This document shows, piece after piece, positions 35,099 to 44,412 of a stretch of DNA of 64,000 bases. Position numbers and translations under genes: made by a program. How positions within the stretch are numbered: position 1 is the stretch's first letter; every line of letters starts with the position of its first letter. The notes beneath the pieces were generated by a model that did no database searches, was not told the DNA's origin, and worked only from the letters and a program-made list of their open reading frames with translations. Source of the DNA: Bordetella parapertussis (GTDB lineage Bacteria > Bacteroidota > Bacteroidia > Chitinophagales > Chitinophagaceae); contig CALQJX020000001.1 in the NCBI GenBank assembly GCA_943331005.2, positions 248,001 through 312,000 of the forward strand, given 5' to 3'.

Positions 35099-36568
35099 AT
35101 GCTGGCACTCCGTGAAAATAAATGGTTTGCCGCAGCATCGCTATCGGTGCTGTTTGCTACTATAATTGTTGTTGCCTTTACCGGCAACCCCTATTTCCTT
35201 GCCGTACCGTTTGCCTACCTGTTTACCCTGCTTATGGGGGTAAACTGGAAAACAGCGTACTGGATCTTCCTTTTTACCATACCCCCGTCCATACAGCTCT
35301 ACTTTGCCGGCGATACCCTGTCTATGACCCTGCCCGACCAGCCCATGATGTGGTTGTTTCTGGCGGTGTTTGCGCTGATGATGGCCCGCAACCCTAAGAT
35401 AGTGCCCCAGTGGTGGTGGCGCGACTCGCTGGTGCTGGTAGTGGTGCTGCAGTTTCTCTGGACCATAGTAGCGGTAATATTTTCGGAGATGGTCTTCTTC
35501 TCTGTAAAGTTCCTGATGGTGAAGACCTGGCTGCTGGTGTGTTTCTTCTTTTTCCCGCTGTGGATCTTCCGCGAGAAGAAAGATTTCGTTCGCGGTTTTC
35601 TGGTGCTGCTGGTGCCCATGCTCATTACCATTATCATTATCCTCATTCACCACTCCATGTATGGGTTCCGGTTCGACAGGATACAGCGCGCCATTACCCA
35701 GCTCTATTACAACCACGTAGATTATTCTACCGTTATCTCCATGTACTTCCCGCTGCTGATAGTGACCTGCTGGCCGCTCATCAAAAAAAGGAACATCCTC
35801 ATTAAGTCTGCCCTCATCATTACCGTACTCCTATTTATAGCCGGTATAGGTTTTGCCTATGCACGTGCGGCGGTGGTGGCAGTGGTGTTCAGCTTTGTGG
35901 TGGGTATAGCCATGCGCCTGCGCCTGGTGAACCTGGTAATGCCCGGCTTCTATGCCATCATCTTCTTGCTGATGGGCTATATGATACCCAACAACAAGTA
36001 TATAGACTTCCGCCCCGATTTTGAACATACGTATATGCGCAAAGATTTTGCCGACCACGTTATTGCTACCTTCCGCGGCACCGATATGTCTTCTATGGAA
36101 AGGCTGTACCGGTGGATAGCGGCTGTGCGCATGAGCAAGGACAGACCGGTGACGGGTGTGGGGCCCCGCGCATTCTATTACTACTACAAACCATATGCTG
36201 TAACTTCTTTCCGCACCTATGTGAGCCGTAACCCGGAACAGTCTACCACGCACAACTACTTTCTGTATATGCTGGTAGAGCAGGGCTGGCCGGCCATGAT
36301 ACTCTATGCCATCTTCATGATAGTGGTATTCAACAAGGCGCAAAAGATCTTCCACCGGTTCAAAGACAAGTTTTACAGGCATGTTACCATTGGTCTGGCA
36401 ATGACCATAGCCGTAGGTTTTATCAATAACTTCTTCTCTGAACTGATAGAGACCCACAAAGTGGCAGCCCTGTTCTACATACCGGTGGCACTGCTCATAA
36501 TTCTGGACAGGAAGAGCAAGGAAGAAGCTGCCGCTATAGCGCGTGGCGAAGAGCCTGTTGTGCTGTAA
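35099..36568 (+). CDS. O-antigen ligase/polymerase family membrane protein
   Basis: 489 residues, about 12 membrane helices. The WaaL/Wzy_C region is around residues 320-400: the long periplasmic loop with RWIAAVRMSKDRPVTGVGPRAFYYYY, then THNYFLYMLVEQGWPAMILY, the H-N-Y/E-x-G signature of the family. It would polymerise or ligate lipid-linked oligosaccharide on the periplasmic side. The gene starts immediately after the Wzz-like stop (no gap). Whether it is ligase or polymerase cannot be decided from sequence. Confidence 0.85.
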   Translation: MLALRENKWFAAASLSVLFATIIVVAFTGNPYFLAVPFAYLFTLLMGVNWKTAYWIFLFTIPPSIQLYFAGDTLSMTLPDQPMMWLFLAVFALMMARNPKIVPQWWWRDSLVLVVVLQFLWTIVAVIFSEMVFFSVKFLMVKTWLLVCFFFFPLWIFREKKDFVRGFLVLLVPMLITIIIILIHHSMYGFRFDRIQRAITQLYYNHVDYSTVISMYFPLLIVTCWPLIKKRNILIKSALIITVLLFIAGIGFAYARAAVVAVVFSFVVGIAMRLRLVNLVMPGFYAIIFLLMGYMIPNNKYIDFRPDFEHTYMRKDFADHVIATFRGTDMSSMERLYRWIAAVRMSKDRPVTGVGPRAFYYYYKPYAVTSFRTYVSRNPEQSTTHNYFLYMLVEQGWPAMILYAIFMIVVFNKAQKIFHRFKDKFYRHVTIGLAMTIAVGFINNFFSELIETHKVAALFYIPVALLIILDRKSKEEAAAIARGEEPVVL

Positions 36569-36711
36569 GCCCCATACGGAGCATTGTTCACCCATTAATA
36601 GCCACCTTCTTAGCAGTATTCTCTGAAAAAGAGGTGTATCTGTTCTTTTGTGCTATTATGATTTTATATCTTAGTATAGCATAAGAACAGTATAAAACCC
36701 ATACCCCGGGC

Positions 36712-37227
36712 ATGATCTCTATAAGAAAAGCAGAACAAAAAGACAGTGCAGCCATAACAGCCATAGGAAAGAGCGCAGTAGAAAAGGCCCACAGAGAAAG
36801 CTGTGCGGCAGAGATACTGGGCCAATACATGCAGACACACTATAACGAAGCAGCCATAGAAAAAGAACTGGCCGACAGCAACAATATCTATCACCTGCTG
36901 TACTACAATAACGAACCGGCAGGCTTCTCTAAGATAGTGCTGAATACCGCCCACAACAACATAACCCTGCCCCACACCACCAAACTAGACAGGATATACC
37001 TGCTGGAGGAATACTTTGATAAAAAGCTGGGTTACGAATTGCTGCAGCACAACGTGGCACTATCTAAAACAGCACAGCAGCAGGGCATGTGGCTGTTTAC
37101 CTGGGTAGGCAACCAGCGCGCAGTAAACTTTTACAAAAAAGCAGGTTTCGATATTGTGGGCTCGCACATGTTTCATGTAACGGCAGCGCATGCCAATGAG
37201 AACCACCATATGCTACTGCGGTACTGA
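36712..37227 (+). CDS. GNAT-family N-acetyltransferase
   Basis: 171 residues with the GNAT layout: N-terminal SIRKAEQKDSAAITAIG, then AGFSKIVLN, LDRIYLLEEYFDKKLGYELL (motif A, acetyl-CoA binding) and WLFTWVGNQRAVNFYKKAGF (motif B). The pyrophosphate loop is degenerate (DKKLGYELL instead of Q/RxxGxG/A), but overall spacing fits. The acceptor is unknown. It sits between the glycan genes and the convergent ppx gene without obvious functional link. Confidence 0.85.
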   Translation: MISIRKAEQKDSAAITAIGKSAVEKAHRESCAAEILGQYMQTHYNEAAIEKELADSNNIYHLLYYNNEPAGFSKIVLNTAHNNITLPHTTKLDRIYLLEEYFDKKLGYELLQHNVALSKTAQQQGMWLFTWVGNQRAVNFYKKAGFDIVGSHMFHVTAAHANENHHMLLRY

Positions 37228-37245
37228 TGGTAAGGCTGTGGTAAT

Positions 37246-38130
37246 TTATTTACCCTTGCGCTGATTGTACAACATCCTGATAAGGCCATCGGCCAGACCC
37301 ACCTTGGGAACATAGATTTCGTCGGCCTCGGCCCAACGCATGATGGAGGTATAGATCTGCAGGGCAGGCACTATAACATCGGCGCGGTCGTCGCGAAACT
37401 GATACAGGTGTTTGCGCTCTTCTACGGTAGAATTGCTCATCTCCTTGAGATAGTCTTTCAGCAGCTCCAGCGATAGCGGCTTGCCTTCTTTGCGCTTGGA
37501 TATGGAGAAGATCTTGTTGATGTTGCCACCGGTACCAATAGCCTCTATGGGCTGGTAGCCCCTGGTGTAGGTCTTTATATACCACTTCAGTCGCTCCCAC
37601 TGTTCATCTGCCACTTTGTTGCGCAGCAGGCGGATGGTGCCTATATTGAATGACTCCTTGAATATGGTCTTATCGTGGTGGAACAGAGAGATCTCGGTAC
37701 TGCCACCGCCTACATCTATATAGAGGTAAGACTTGCCGGTACCCAGCTTTTCTGCAATGTGTGTTTCGTAGAGTATGTTGGCTTCTTCCTGCCCGGTAAT
37801 GATATCTACCTTTATGCCCGACTGGCTGAGGATATCGGCCAGAATTTCTTTGCCATTGGCAGCATCTCTCATGGCCGATGTGGCAAAAGCCTTGTAAGCC
37901 TCTACATTGTAGATACCCAGCAGCAGCTTGTAGGCCTTCATGGTTTCTATGAGGCGTGCCTTGCGCTCGTCGGTAACATAGCCTTTATCAAACACATCGA
38001 AGCCCAGACGCAGCGGAATGCGCAGCAGGCACAACTTGGTATAATCTACAGAGCCGTCTTTGTAAACAGATGTTTCGCTGATGAGCAAACGAGCGGCATT
38101 GGATCCAATATCAATAGCCGCAAGTATCAT
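37246..38130 (-). CDS. ppx: Exopolyphosphatase (Ppx/GppA family)
   Basis: 294 residues. ASKHA-fold phosphatase that removes terminal phosphate from polyphosphate or pppGpp. Motifs: LAAIDIGSNAARLLI (phosphate 1), ATSAMRDAANG, GQEEANILYETH, YLYIDVGGGSTEISLF (phosphate 2), and IGTGGNINKIF (adenosine-like). The protein lacks the C-terminal HD domain of long Ppx, matching the short class. Its start overlaps the ppk1 stop by one base, so polyphosphate synthesis and turnover are coupled. A GppA role cannot be excluded. Confidence 0.9.
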   Translation of the reverse strand: MILAAIDIGSNAARLLISETSVYKDGSVDYTKLCLLRIPLRLGFDVFDKGYVTDERKARLIETMKAYKLLLGIYNVEAYKAFATSAMRDAANGKEILADILSQSGIKVDIITGQEEANILYETHIAEKLGTGKSYLYIDVGGGSTEISLFHHDKTIFKESFNIGTIRLLRNKVADEQWERLKWYIKTYTRGYQPIEAIGTGGNINKIFSISKRKEGKPLSLELLKDYLKEMSNSTVEERKHLYQFRDDRADVIVPALQIYTSIMRWAEADEIYVPKVGLADGLIRMLYNQRKGK

Positions 38131-40208
38131 TACATATAGGTTTTGCTTTGTAAATACTTATAAATTGCCTCCTGCGACCTGACCATAGGCTCGTTCTTCT
38201 GTCGCTGCACATAACTATTACTTTGTTCGTTATCCAAGATACGGCCTTTCACGTTTTCTGCAAGCTGAATGTTCAAAATATCGGACAGTTCTTCCTGAAT
38301 ATCTTTATCCTTAATAGGACAGGCTGCCTCTACCCGATGATCGAGGTTGCGTACCATCCAGTCGGCCGATGAAATAAATACCTGCTTGGTGTTGCCGGTG
38401 CCAAAGATGAAAACCCGGGCATGCTCCAGATAGTCGTCTATGATACTGAGCGCACTCAGTGTGCCCTTGAACGATTTCTGGCCGGTATGGGCGCAGCAGA
38501 TGCCGCGAATGATGAGGTGTACATTGACACCGGACTGTGCCGCCAGATAAACCTTATCTATCAGTACCTGATCTACCAGACTGTTCAGCTTGATGATAGC
38601 AGATGCCGGCTTCTTGCTCTTGGCCAGTTTTATTTGTTTGGTGAGGTTGGCCAGCATTACCTTACGCATATTGAACGGAGAGACTGCCAGCGTTTTGCAG
38701 GCCAGCAGCGAACCGGCTTTACGCACAGGGTGTTCAATATAGTCGAACAGGCGATTGATATCTGCAATAATGGTGCGGTCTGTAGTGAGCAGTGTATGGT
38801 CGCCATAATAGGCAGCCGTATTCTCGTTGAGGTTGCCGGTACTCACAAAACCATATTGTATGGTGCGGTTGAATTCGCGCTTCTTGATTACGCAGATCTT
38901 GGCATGTACCTTCATTTGTGGCACACCCAGCAGCACCTTCACGCCCTCTTCCTCCAGCTGTGTCTTCCAGCGCATATTGGCCTCCTCGTCAAATCGGGCT
39001 CGCAGCTCTAAAACAACGGTCACGTCCTTGCCATTGCGCACGGCATTGATAAGGGCATTGATGATCTTGGAATTCTTGGCAAGGCGATAAAGCGATATGC
39101 GTATGCTCTGCACAAACGGGTCTATGGCGGCCTCGCGCAGCAGATCTATGATAGAGTCGAAGGAGTGGTAGGGGAAATGCAGCATCACATCTCTTTTCTC
39201 TATCACATCCATAATGCGGCAAGGCTGGCGCAGCAACGGATGCACAAATGCCTTGGGTCGCTTAGTGATGTTTTTGAAGATAGAAGAAGGAAAGTCTATG
39301 AAGTCTTTGAAATTGTGGATCCTGCCACCGGGAATGAGGTTGTCTTTTTTGGTAAGGCCCAGGCGCTTCACCAGGTAGCGCAGCAGCACAGGGTCTATCT
39401 GCCGGTCGTAGACAAAACGCGTGGCACGGCCCTTCTTGCGGTTCTTGAGGCCCTGTTGCAGCTCGTCTATGAGGTTGGTGTTCACATCATTATCTATCTC
39501 CAGTTCCGCATCGCGGGTCACCTTGATGATATAACCCAGAAAGCGGTCGAACCCGAATGGCGCGAACAGCATGGGCAGATTGTGTCGAATGATATCTTCG
39601 AGCAGAATAATGTCTTTCTCGCCTTTTTCTGTTGGGGGCAATATGACAAAACGAGGCAGCACTTTGGTGGGGATCTCTATAAGCGCATAGCGCTGCACCA
39701 TGGCATCGGTGGTCTTGCCCAGCATACAGGCCAGGTATATAGACTTGTCGCGCAGGAGCGGCATTTGCGGAATGGACTCTATCATGAGCGGAATGATCTG
39801 CGTGCGTACATTCTGTTCGAAGTAGTTCACCACAAATTCTTTCTGCTCTGCAGAGAGTTGTTTTTCGTTCTTGATAAAGATGTGCTGCCTTTCCATTTCC
39901 TGAATGATATCGGAATAGGTAGCATCAAATTCCTGCTGCTGGGTTATTACGGTCTGCTGTATCTTACGGAGTATCTTATCCGGATTGGCCTCCAGGTGCA
40001 TGCGCGAGGTTTTGCCCAGACGCACCATTTTGTTGAGTGTAGCTACGCGAACGCGGAAAAACTCATCGAGATTATTGGAGAAGATACCCAGAAAGCGTAG
40101 CCTGTCGTGTATATGATTGGAAGGATCGATGGCTTCCTGAAGGACACGGGCGTTGAACGCCAGCCAGCTGAGGTCCCTTACTATGGTGTGTTTGGTTAGT
40201 CTGTGCAT
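38130..40208 (-). CDS. ppk1: Polyphosphate kinase 1
   Basis: 692 residues, full length. Reversibly polymerises ATP gamma-phosphate into inorganic polyphosphate. N-terminal block RDLSWLAFNARVLQEAIDPS and catalytic blocks FPYHSFDSIIDLLREAAIDP, MKVHAKICVIKK (candidate phospho-His), GFVSTGNLNENTAAYYGDH and INVHLIIRGICCAHTG-like segment are intact. HRVEAACPI near the C-terminus is another family signature. It forms a two-gene operon with ppx downstream on the same strand. Confidence 0.96.
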   Translation of the reverse strand: MHRLTKHTIVRDLSWLAFNARVLQEAIDPSNHIHDRLRFLGIFSNNLDEFFRVRVATLNKMVRLGKTSRMHLEANPDKILRKIQQTVITQQQEFDATYSDIIQEMERQHIFIKNEKQLSAEQKEFVVNYFEQNVRTQIIPLMIESIPQMPLLRDKSIYLACMLGKTTDAMVQRYALIEIPTKVLPRFVILPPTEKGEKDIILLEDIIRHNLPMLFAPFGFDRFLGYIIKVTRDAELEIDNDVNTNLIDELQQGLKNRKKGRATRFVYDRQIDPVLLRYLVKRLGLTKKDNLIPGGRIHNFKDFIDFPSSIFKNITKRPKAFVHPLLRQPCRIMDVIEKRDVMLHFPYHSFDSIIDLLREAAIDPFVQSIRISLYRLAKNSKIINALINAVRNGKDVTVVLELRARFDEEANMRWKTQLEEEGVKVLLGVPQMKVHAKICVIKKREFNRTIQYGFVSTGNLNENTAAYYGDHTLLTTDRTIIADINRLFDYIEHPVRKAGSLLACKTLAVSPFNMRKVMLANLTKQIKLAKSKKPASAIIKLNSLVDQVLIDKVYLAAQSGVNVHLIIRGICCAHTGQKSFKGTLSALSIIDDYLEHARVFIFGTGNTKQVFISSADWMVRNLDHRVEAACPIKDKDIQEELSDILNIQLAENVKGRILDNEQSNSYVQRQKNEPMVRSQEAIYKYLQSKTYM

Positions 40209-40385
40209 AAAGTATTATGCTATGAGCCTGTTGTTTTTATAAAGCCCTAAAAATACTGCCAATAAAAGCAAGAGGCGATGACGATGGGTGCAGATGTGGC
40301 AATTTTACAAAAATTTAATATTGTATAGCAACATCCGCCCCTTCTGCTAAAGGTACGATAATAGTGAGCAGCAGATAAACAGAGA

Positions 40386-41006
40386 TCAGGCAATGAACCT
40401 GCCCACGGCTGTAACCCAGTTGGTAAACAGCGCATCTTCTATGCGGCACACATCGGCAGCAATAGATTCCCAGTTGGGGTGGAATGATACCAGCATGTGC
40501 TGCATCTCTTCCAGATGTCCTTCTTCTTCTGCAATGATAGATTTCACATTTACCCGCGAATTGTAATGTGTAAGTGCCTGCTGATAGATACCATAGAGCA
40601 TATCTGCACGCACCTCTATAGAATAGGTAACCAGCAGGTAGGCGCCATGCATCAGCGCACGGCCTGTGAGCCCCATGGTTTGGCGCAGGTAGCGGCACAC
40701 TTCCACATCCAGCCGGTTCAGGTAGTGATGCGTTTCTATAGGTGCCAGCAGGCAGGGGAATGTATAGTCGGGACAGGCATCGGGGTCCAGTTTGCCTATC
40801 AGTTTTTTCAGGTAGTAGGCATGGCGGGCCTCTTCGGCAGCATGCTTCAGCACTATGATGCCCGTATGTACAGGATCTTCGTATTTAGAGATCTTGCGGG
40901 CGCCGGTATTTTCCATCATAGACAGGCTGTTGAGCCACAAAGCGTGCAGTTTATTATCCTGAACGATCCTGTCTGTCACATTTTCAAGTAGGGTCTTTTG
41001 ATCCAT
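40386..41006 (-). CDS. Ferritin-like di-iron protein of unknown function
   Basis: 206 residues, all helical. Two E-x-x-H units typical of di-iron four-helix bundles are present: HAAEEARHAYYLKKL and IAEEEGHLEEMQHML, plus further Glu/His at IETHHYLNRLDVEV. This arrangement recalls MiaE-like and ferritin-like oxygenases, but no specific family is certain. There is no signal peptide, so it should be cytoplasmic. It is not in an obvious operon: ppk1 lies 177 bases downstream on the same strand, and the acyltransferase upstream is divergent. Confidence 0.65.
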   Translation of the reverse strand: MDQKTLLENVTDRIVQDNKLHALWLNSLSMMENTGARKISKYEDPVHTGIIVLKHAAEEARHAYYLKKLIGKLDPDACPDYTFPCLLAPIETHHYLNRLDVEVCRYLRQTMGLTGRALMHGAYLLVTYSIEVRADMLYGIYQQALTHYNSRVNVKSIIAEEEGHLEEMQHMLVSFHPNWESIAADVCRIEDALFTNWVTAVGRFIA

Positions 41007-41146
41007 GCGGTGGCAAAAATAAGGTCAAAAAGCTTCCCTACTTCAAATAAGCGATTTATGATACGTTTACTTTATAGTTTATACTTTTTACATTTGCCCA
41101 CTGTGCGGGTTGTTTTACCTATGGCCTGCTGCACACAAAAACAAAT

Positions 41147-42313
41147 ATGTTCACCAGCATCTATAACAAGCTACGCCGTATAACAAGCAACCAGTTATAC
41201 TTCCCCGAGATAGATGGTATCCGTTTTCTGGCTATCATACTGGTGATCCTGTTTCACGCACATGGCTATTTTCAGGCAAAGACCGGCATGGTATATGCCG
41301 ATGCCGGCCAATACCCCATGCTGGACAGGCTGCTGGCCAATGGCGACCGTGGTGTGGAGCTGTTCTTTGTGCTGAGTGGTTTTATCCTCTGCCTGCCCTT
41401 TGCCAAACAATACATAGCCGGCGAGAAAAAGGTGCAGCTGAAAAAATACTATCTGCGCCGCGTAACCCGGCTGGAACCTCCCTATATCATTACCATGACC
41501 GCACTGCTGCTGATGCAGCTGGCCATGCATGTGCATACTGCCGCAGTGCTGGTGCCCAGCTGGCTGGCATCGCTGGTATATATGCACGGGGTACTATTCC
41601 ATCACACCCCATTGCTCACGGTGGTGGCATGGTCGCTGGAGATAGAGATACAATTCTACATACTGGCACCATTGCTGTTCAGGGTATTGCAGGTGCCGGT
41701 GGCCGGCAGGCGCATACTGCTCACCGGTGCCATAGCAGCCATGGTATGGCTGCAGGCCGCATATCCTGCGCAGGAAGGCCTGCTGACCCTGTATGGTTTT
41801 GTACAATACTTTCTGATGGGTATACTGCTTGCCGACCTCTATGTGAGCGACACCCTGCAGCACCTTATGAACAAGGCATGGATGACCATAGTGGCGGTGC
41901 TGAGTCTGGTGGCTATTATGATGCTGCCCATAAAAGAGCATCCCGGCCAGACCATAGCACCCGATGTGCTGCTTATATCCAGACTGGTATTCCCGTTTGC
42001 CATAGGGCTGTTTTACTACATAGTGCTGAAGAACGATATTATGAAGAAGCTGTTCAGCTTCCGTTTTGTGCCTGTTATTGGCGGCATGTGTTATTCTATA
42101 TACCTGCTGCACTATACCATCATATCTGTGTTTGGCAGGTTCACCACACAGTGGCATATAGCCGGCGGTTACCTGCCCAATATGGCATTGCAGGTGGTGT
42201 TGCTGCTGGTGCCGGTGCTGCTTATCTCATCGGTGTTCTATTACTACATAGAGCGCCCGTTCATGTCCGGCAAGTGGATGGACATGTTACTGAAAAAGAA
42301 AAAAGACCAGTAA
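41147..42313 (+). CDS. Acyltransferase 3 (OafA/YrhL-type) membrane protein
   Basis: 388 residues, about 10 membrane helices. N-terminal PEIDGIRFLAIILVILFHAHG carries the conserved His of the family, followed by RGVELFFVLSGFILCLPFA and RRVTRLEPPYIITM. Near the end, YSIYLLHYTIISVF and YYYIERPF are further signatures. It would acetylate a surface glycan from a membrane donor. A TACATTTG box at 41089-41096 could be the promoter. Converges on the cytochrome gene. Confidence 0.9.
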   Translation: MFTSIYNKLRRITSNQLYFPEIDGIRFLAIILVILFHAHGYFQAKTGMVYADAGQYPMLDRLLANGDRGVELFFVLSGFILCLPFAKQYIAGEKKVQLKKYYLRRVTRLEPPYIITMTALLLMQLAMHVHTAAVLVPSWLASLVYMHGVLFHHTPLLTVVAWSLEIEIQFYILAPLLFRVLQVPVAGRRILLTGAIAAMVWLQAAYPAQEGLLTLYGFVQYFLMGILLADLYVSDTLQHLMNKAWMTIVAVLSLVAIMMLPIKEHPGQTIAPDVLLISRLVFPFAIGLFYYIVLKNDIMKKLFSFRFVPVIGGMCYSIYLLHYTIISVFGRFTTQWHIAGGYLPNMALQVVLLLVPVLLISSVFYYYIERPFMSGKWMDMLLKKKKDQ

Positions 42314-42325
42314 ATATCAGAGGTG

Positions 42326-42754
42326 TTATTTGGCGTCCCTTACTGCTTTTACTTCGGCTGCAGTAACGGTGGCGCCGCCATTGTCCCAGCAGGAATAAAC
42401 GTAGGTGAGCACTGCTGCTATTTCCTCATCGTTCAGCTGTTGTGCAGGCATAGAGTTGTTATACTTTTTGCCGTTCACCACTATCTCGCCGCTGCTGCCG
42501 TTTATTACCTGGTGTATGGCGCGGGTCTTGTCTTTGAGATAGTCTGAATAGGCCAGTGGCGGATACACATTCTCAATACCTTCGCCGGCAGCCATGTGGC
42601 AGGAAGCACAGGAGCGTTTGTAAATATCCAGGCCTGTTGGGGCCGCTGCTGCCGCTGCTGCTGCAGCGGTTGCTTCTTCTTTATGCTGATCGCTGCCGCA
42701 GGAGGCGGCCATGAATAATACCAGTGCGGCAAGTGCTGTGAAACGAAACTTCAT
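42326..42754 (-). CDS. c-type cytochrome lipoprotein
   Basis: 142 residues. Signal peptide with lipobox LFMAASC, so probably lipid-anchored outside the inner membrane. An alanine-rich linker (about 12 Ala) is followed by a single heme motif CASCHMAAGEG, with downstream YPPLAYSDYL and NSMPAQQLNDEEIAAVLTYV; the Met in NSMPAQ is the likely sixth ligand. It is divergent from the sulfite-oxidase-like gene and probably accepts its electrons. Cytochrome c-550-like small monoheme. Confidence 0.88.
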   Translation of the reverse strand: MKFRFTALAALVLFMAASCGSDQHKEEATAAAAAAAAAPTGLDIYKRSCASCHMAAGEGIENVYPPLAYSDYLKDKTRAIHQVINGSSGEIVVNGKKYNNSMPAQQLNDEEIAAVLTYVYSCWDNGGATVTAAEVKAVRDAK

Positions 42755-42846
42755 TAATTGTTTATTGTAGGTGGCTATATGGAATCTATTAATAATGGCT
42801 AAATTTATGCGAAAATCCTGAAAATCAGGGATACATCATCGTTATT

Positions 42847-44025
42847 TTGAACAAAAGCACCTTACATATCGTTGCCGCCCTGTGCCTGCTGGCAGCCGCC
42901 TGCGGCAACGGGCCGCAGCAGCAACAGGCACCATCTGCAGACAGCACACTGGCCACCTATCCGCAAAAGGGCCCCATGCGCCTGCTTACAGACAGGGCAC
43001 CTCAGCTGGAGACACCGCTCGAGATCTTCAGACAGGATATAACGCCCAATGAATTTTTCTTTGTACGGTGGCACCTCTCGCAGATAGTTACCAGAATAGA
43101 CATAGACACCTTCAGGCTCAGGGTGCAGGGCTCGGTAAACCAGCCGCTGGCTTTGTCTATGAACGACCTCAAAACAAAATTTCCTGCCGATAGTACGGTG
43201 GCACTGTGCATCTGCTCCGGCAATTCCAGGTCCACCTTCAATCCTAAGGTACCCGGCAGCCAGTGGGGCAATGGTGCTATGGGCAATGCCCGCTGGAAGG
43301 GTGTGCGCCTGAGCCGCATACTGGCAATGGCCGGCCTGAAGAAAGAAGCAGTAGATGTGGCCTTCAGAGGCATGGATAAGGGCGCTATGCCCGGCATAGC
43401 AGACTATGTAAAGGCGCTGAGCGTGGCGCACGCCAATGACAGCGATGTGCTGATAGCCTATGAGATGAACGGCGAACCCATACCTATGCTGAACGGCTAT
43501 CCGCTGAAGCTGGTAGTGCCGGGTTGGTATGCATCGTACTGGGTGGGTGCGCTGGGCAGTGTAGCCGTGATGCCCGAAAAATATAAAGGGTTCTGGATGG
43601 AGAAAGCCTACCGCATCACCAAAGACTCCTCTTTGAGCGAAAAGCCCGATAGCCTGGCAAAAGAAACAATACCGCTTACGGCCATAAAACTGCATTCTAT
43701 TTTTGTGAATCCTTACGAAGGGGCTACGGTGGCAGCCGGGCAACAGCAAACCATGGAAGGGCTGGCTTTCAACGATGGCAGCGGTATCAGCAAGGTAGAG
43801 GTATCGGCAGATAGTGGCCGCACCTGGAACCCCGCCACACTAAACCCGGTAATAGGTAAGTACTCGTGGCGCCGCTGGAAGTATAGCTGGGCACCCGCTG
43901 CCGGCAGCCACCACCTGTGTGTGCGCGCCACCGACAGCAGGGGCACCACACAGCCCTGGCAGCAATGGAACAGAAGCGGCTATGCACGCTGGTTCATAGA
44001 ACGTATAACAGTACAGGCAAAATAA
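42847..44025 (+). CDS. Sulfite-oxidase-like molybdoenzyme, lipoprotein
   Basis: 392 residues from a TTG start. Signal peptide with lipobox LLAAAC (Cys19). The Mo-cofactor domain is recognisable: ALCICSGNSRS with Cys123 at the molybdenum-ligand place, then WGNGAMGNARWKGVRLSRIL and YPLKLVVPGWYASYWVGAL. A C-terminal Mo-co dimerisation (Ig-like) domain includes VEVSADSGRTWNPA and YSWAPAAGSHHLCVRATDSRG. It matches SorA/SoxC-type oxidases that pass electrons to cytochrome c; substrate could be sulfite or another oxyanion. The next gene encodes a cytochrome c six bases later. Confidence 0.88.
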   Translation: MNKSTLHIVAALCLLAAACGNGPQQQQAPSADSTLATYPQKGPMRLLTDRAPQLETPLEIFRQDITPNEFFFVRWHLSQIVTRIDIDTFRLRVQGSVNQPLALSMNDLKTKFPADSTVALCICSGNSRSTFNPKVPGSQWGNGAMGNARWKGVRLSRILAMAGLKKEAVDVAFRGMDKGAMPGIADYVKALSVAHANDSDVLIAYEMNGEPIPMLNGYPLKLVVPGWYASYWVGALGSVAVMPEKYKGFWMEKAYRITKDSSLSEKPDSLAKETIPLTAIKLHSIFVNPYEGATVAAGQQQTMEGLAFNDGSGISKVEVSADSGRTWNPATLNPVIGKYSWRRWKYSWAPAAGSHHLCVRATDSRGTTQPWQQWNRSGYARWFIERITVQAK

Positions 44026-44030
44026 ACAGC

Positions 44031-44402
44031 ATGAACAACAGGAAGGCATACGCTACTACAATACTGTGCGGCCTGCTGGCAGCCTATGGCTGCGGCAGCA
44101 AACAGGCTGCGGCTCCTGCTGCAGCTGCGCCCAAACACACCTATACGCAAAAAGGATCTGTAAGCGAAATGAGCATATGGCCCGAGGAAACCAGTTTCCC
44201 CGAGGGGCCGGGCAAGGCCGAGTTTGTATCGTATTGCGGTATATGCCACTCGCTGAAGTATATAACGGCACAGCCTGCATTTCCCCGCAAAACATGGGAG
44301 GCCGAAGTGCACAAGATGATAGAAAAATATAGTGCCCCGGTAGATAGTACCAAGGCAGCAGTAATAGTAGATTACCTCATGGCCATAAACGGCAGACAAT
44401 AA
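44031..44402 (+). CDS. Small c-type cytochrome lipoprotein (SorB-like)
   Basis: 123 residues from ATG 44031. A frame starting at 43917 includes 38 residues that overlap the molybdoenzyme and is rejected. The leader ends in a lipobox-like AAYGC. One heme motif, CGICHSLKYI, is followed by FPRKTWEAEVHKMIEKY and a helix AAVIVDYLMAI. Its position 5 bases after the molybdoenzyme gene suggests it is the direct electron acceptor, as SorB is for SorA. The axial Met may be Met in VHKMI; this is not certain. Confidence 0.85.
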   Translation: MNNRKAYATTILCGLLAAYGCGSKQAAAPAAAAPKHTYTQKGSVSEMSIWPEETSFPEGPGKAEFVSYCGICHSLKYITAQPAFPRKTWEAEVHKMIEKYSAPVDSTKAAVIVDYLMAINGRQ

Positions 44403-44412
44403 CAGACGGTCT

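Noticed and set aside
39165..40100. Open frame of 311 codons on the plus strand inside ppk1
   Set aside because: It lies wholly opposite ppk1, is rich in His/Tyr/Val typical of antisense codon shadows, and has no domain.
42862..43749. Open frame of 295 codons on the minus strand opposite the molybdoenzyme
   Set aside because: Antisense shadow in a gene whose sense frame has clear cofactor motifs.
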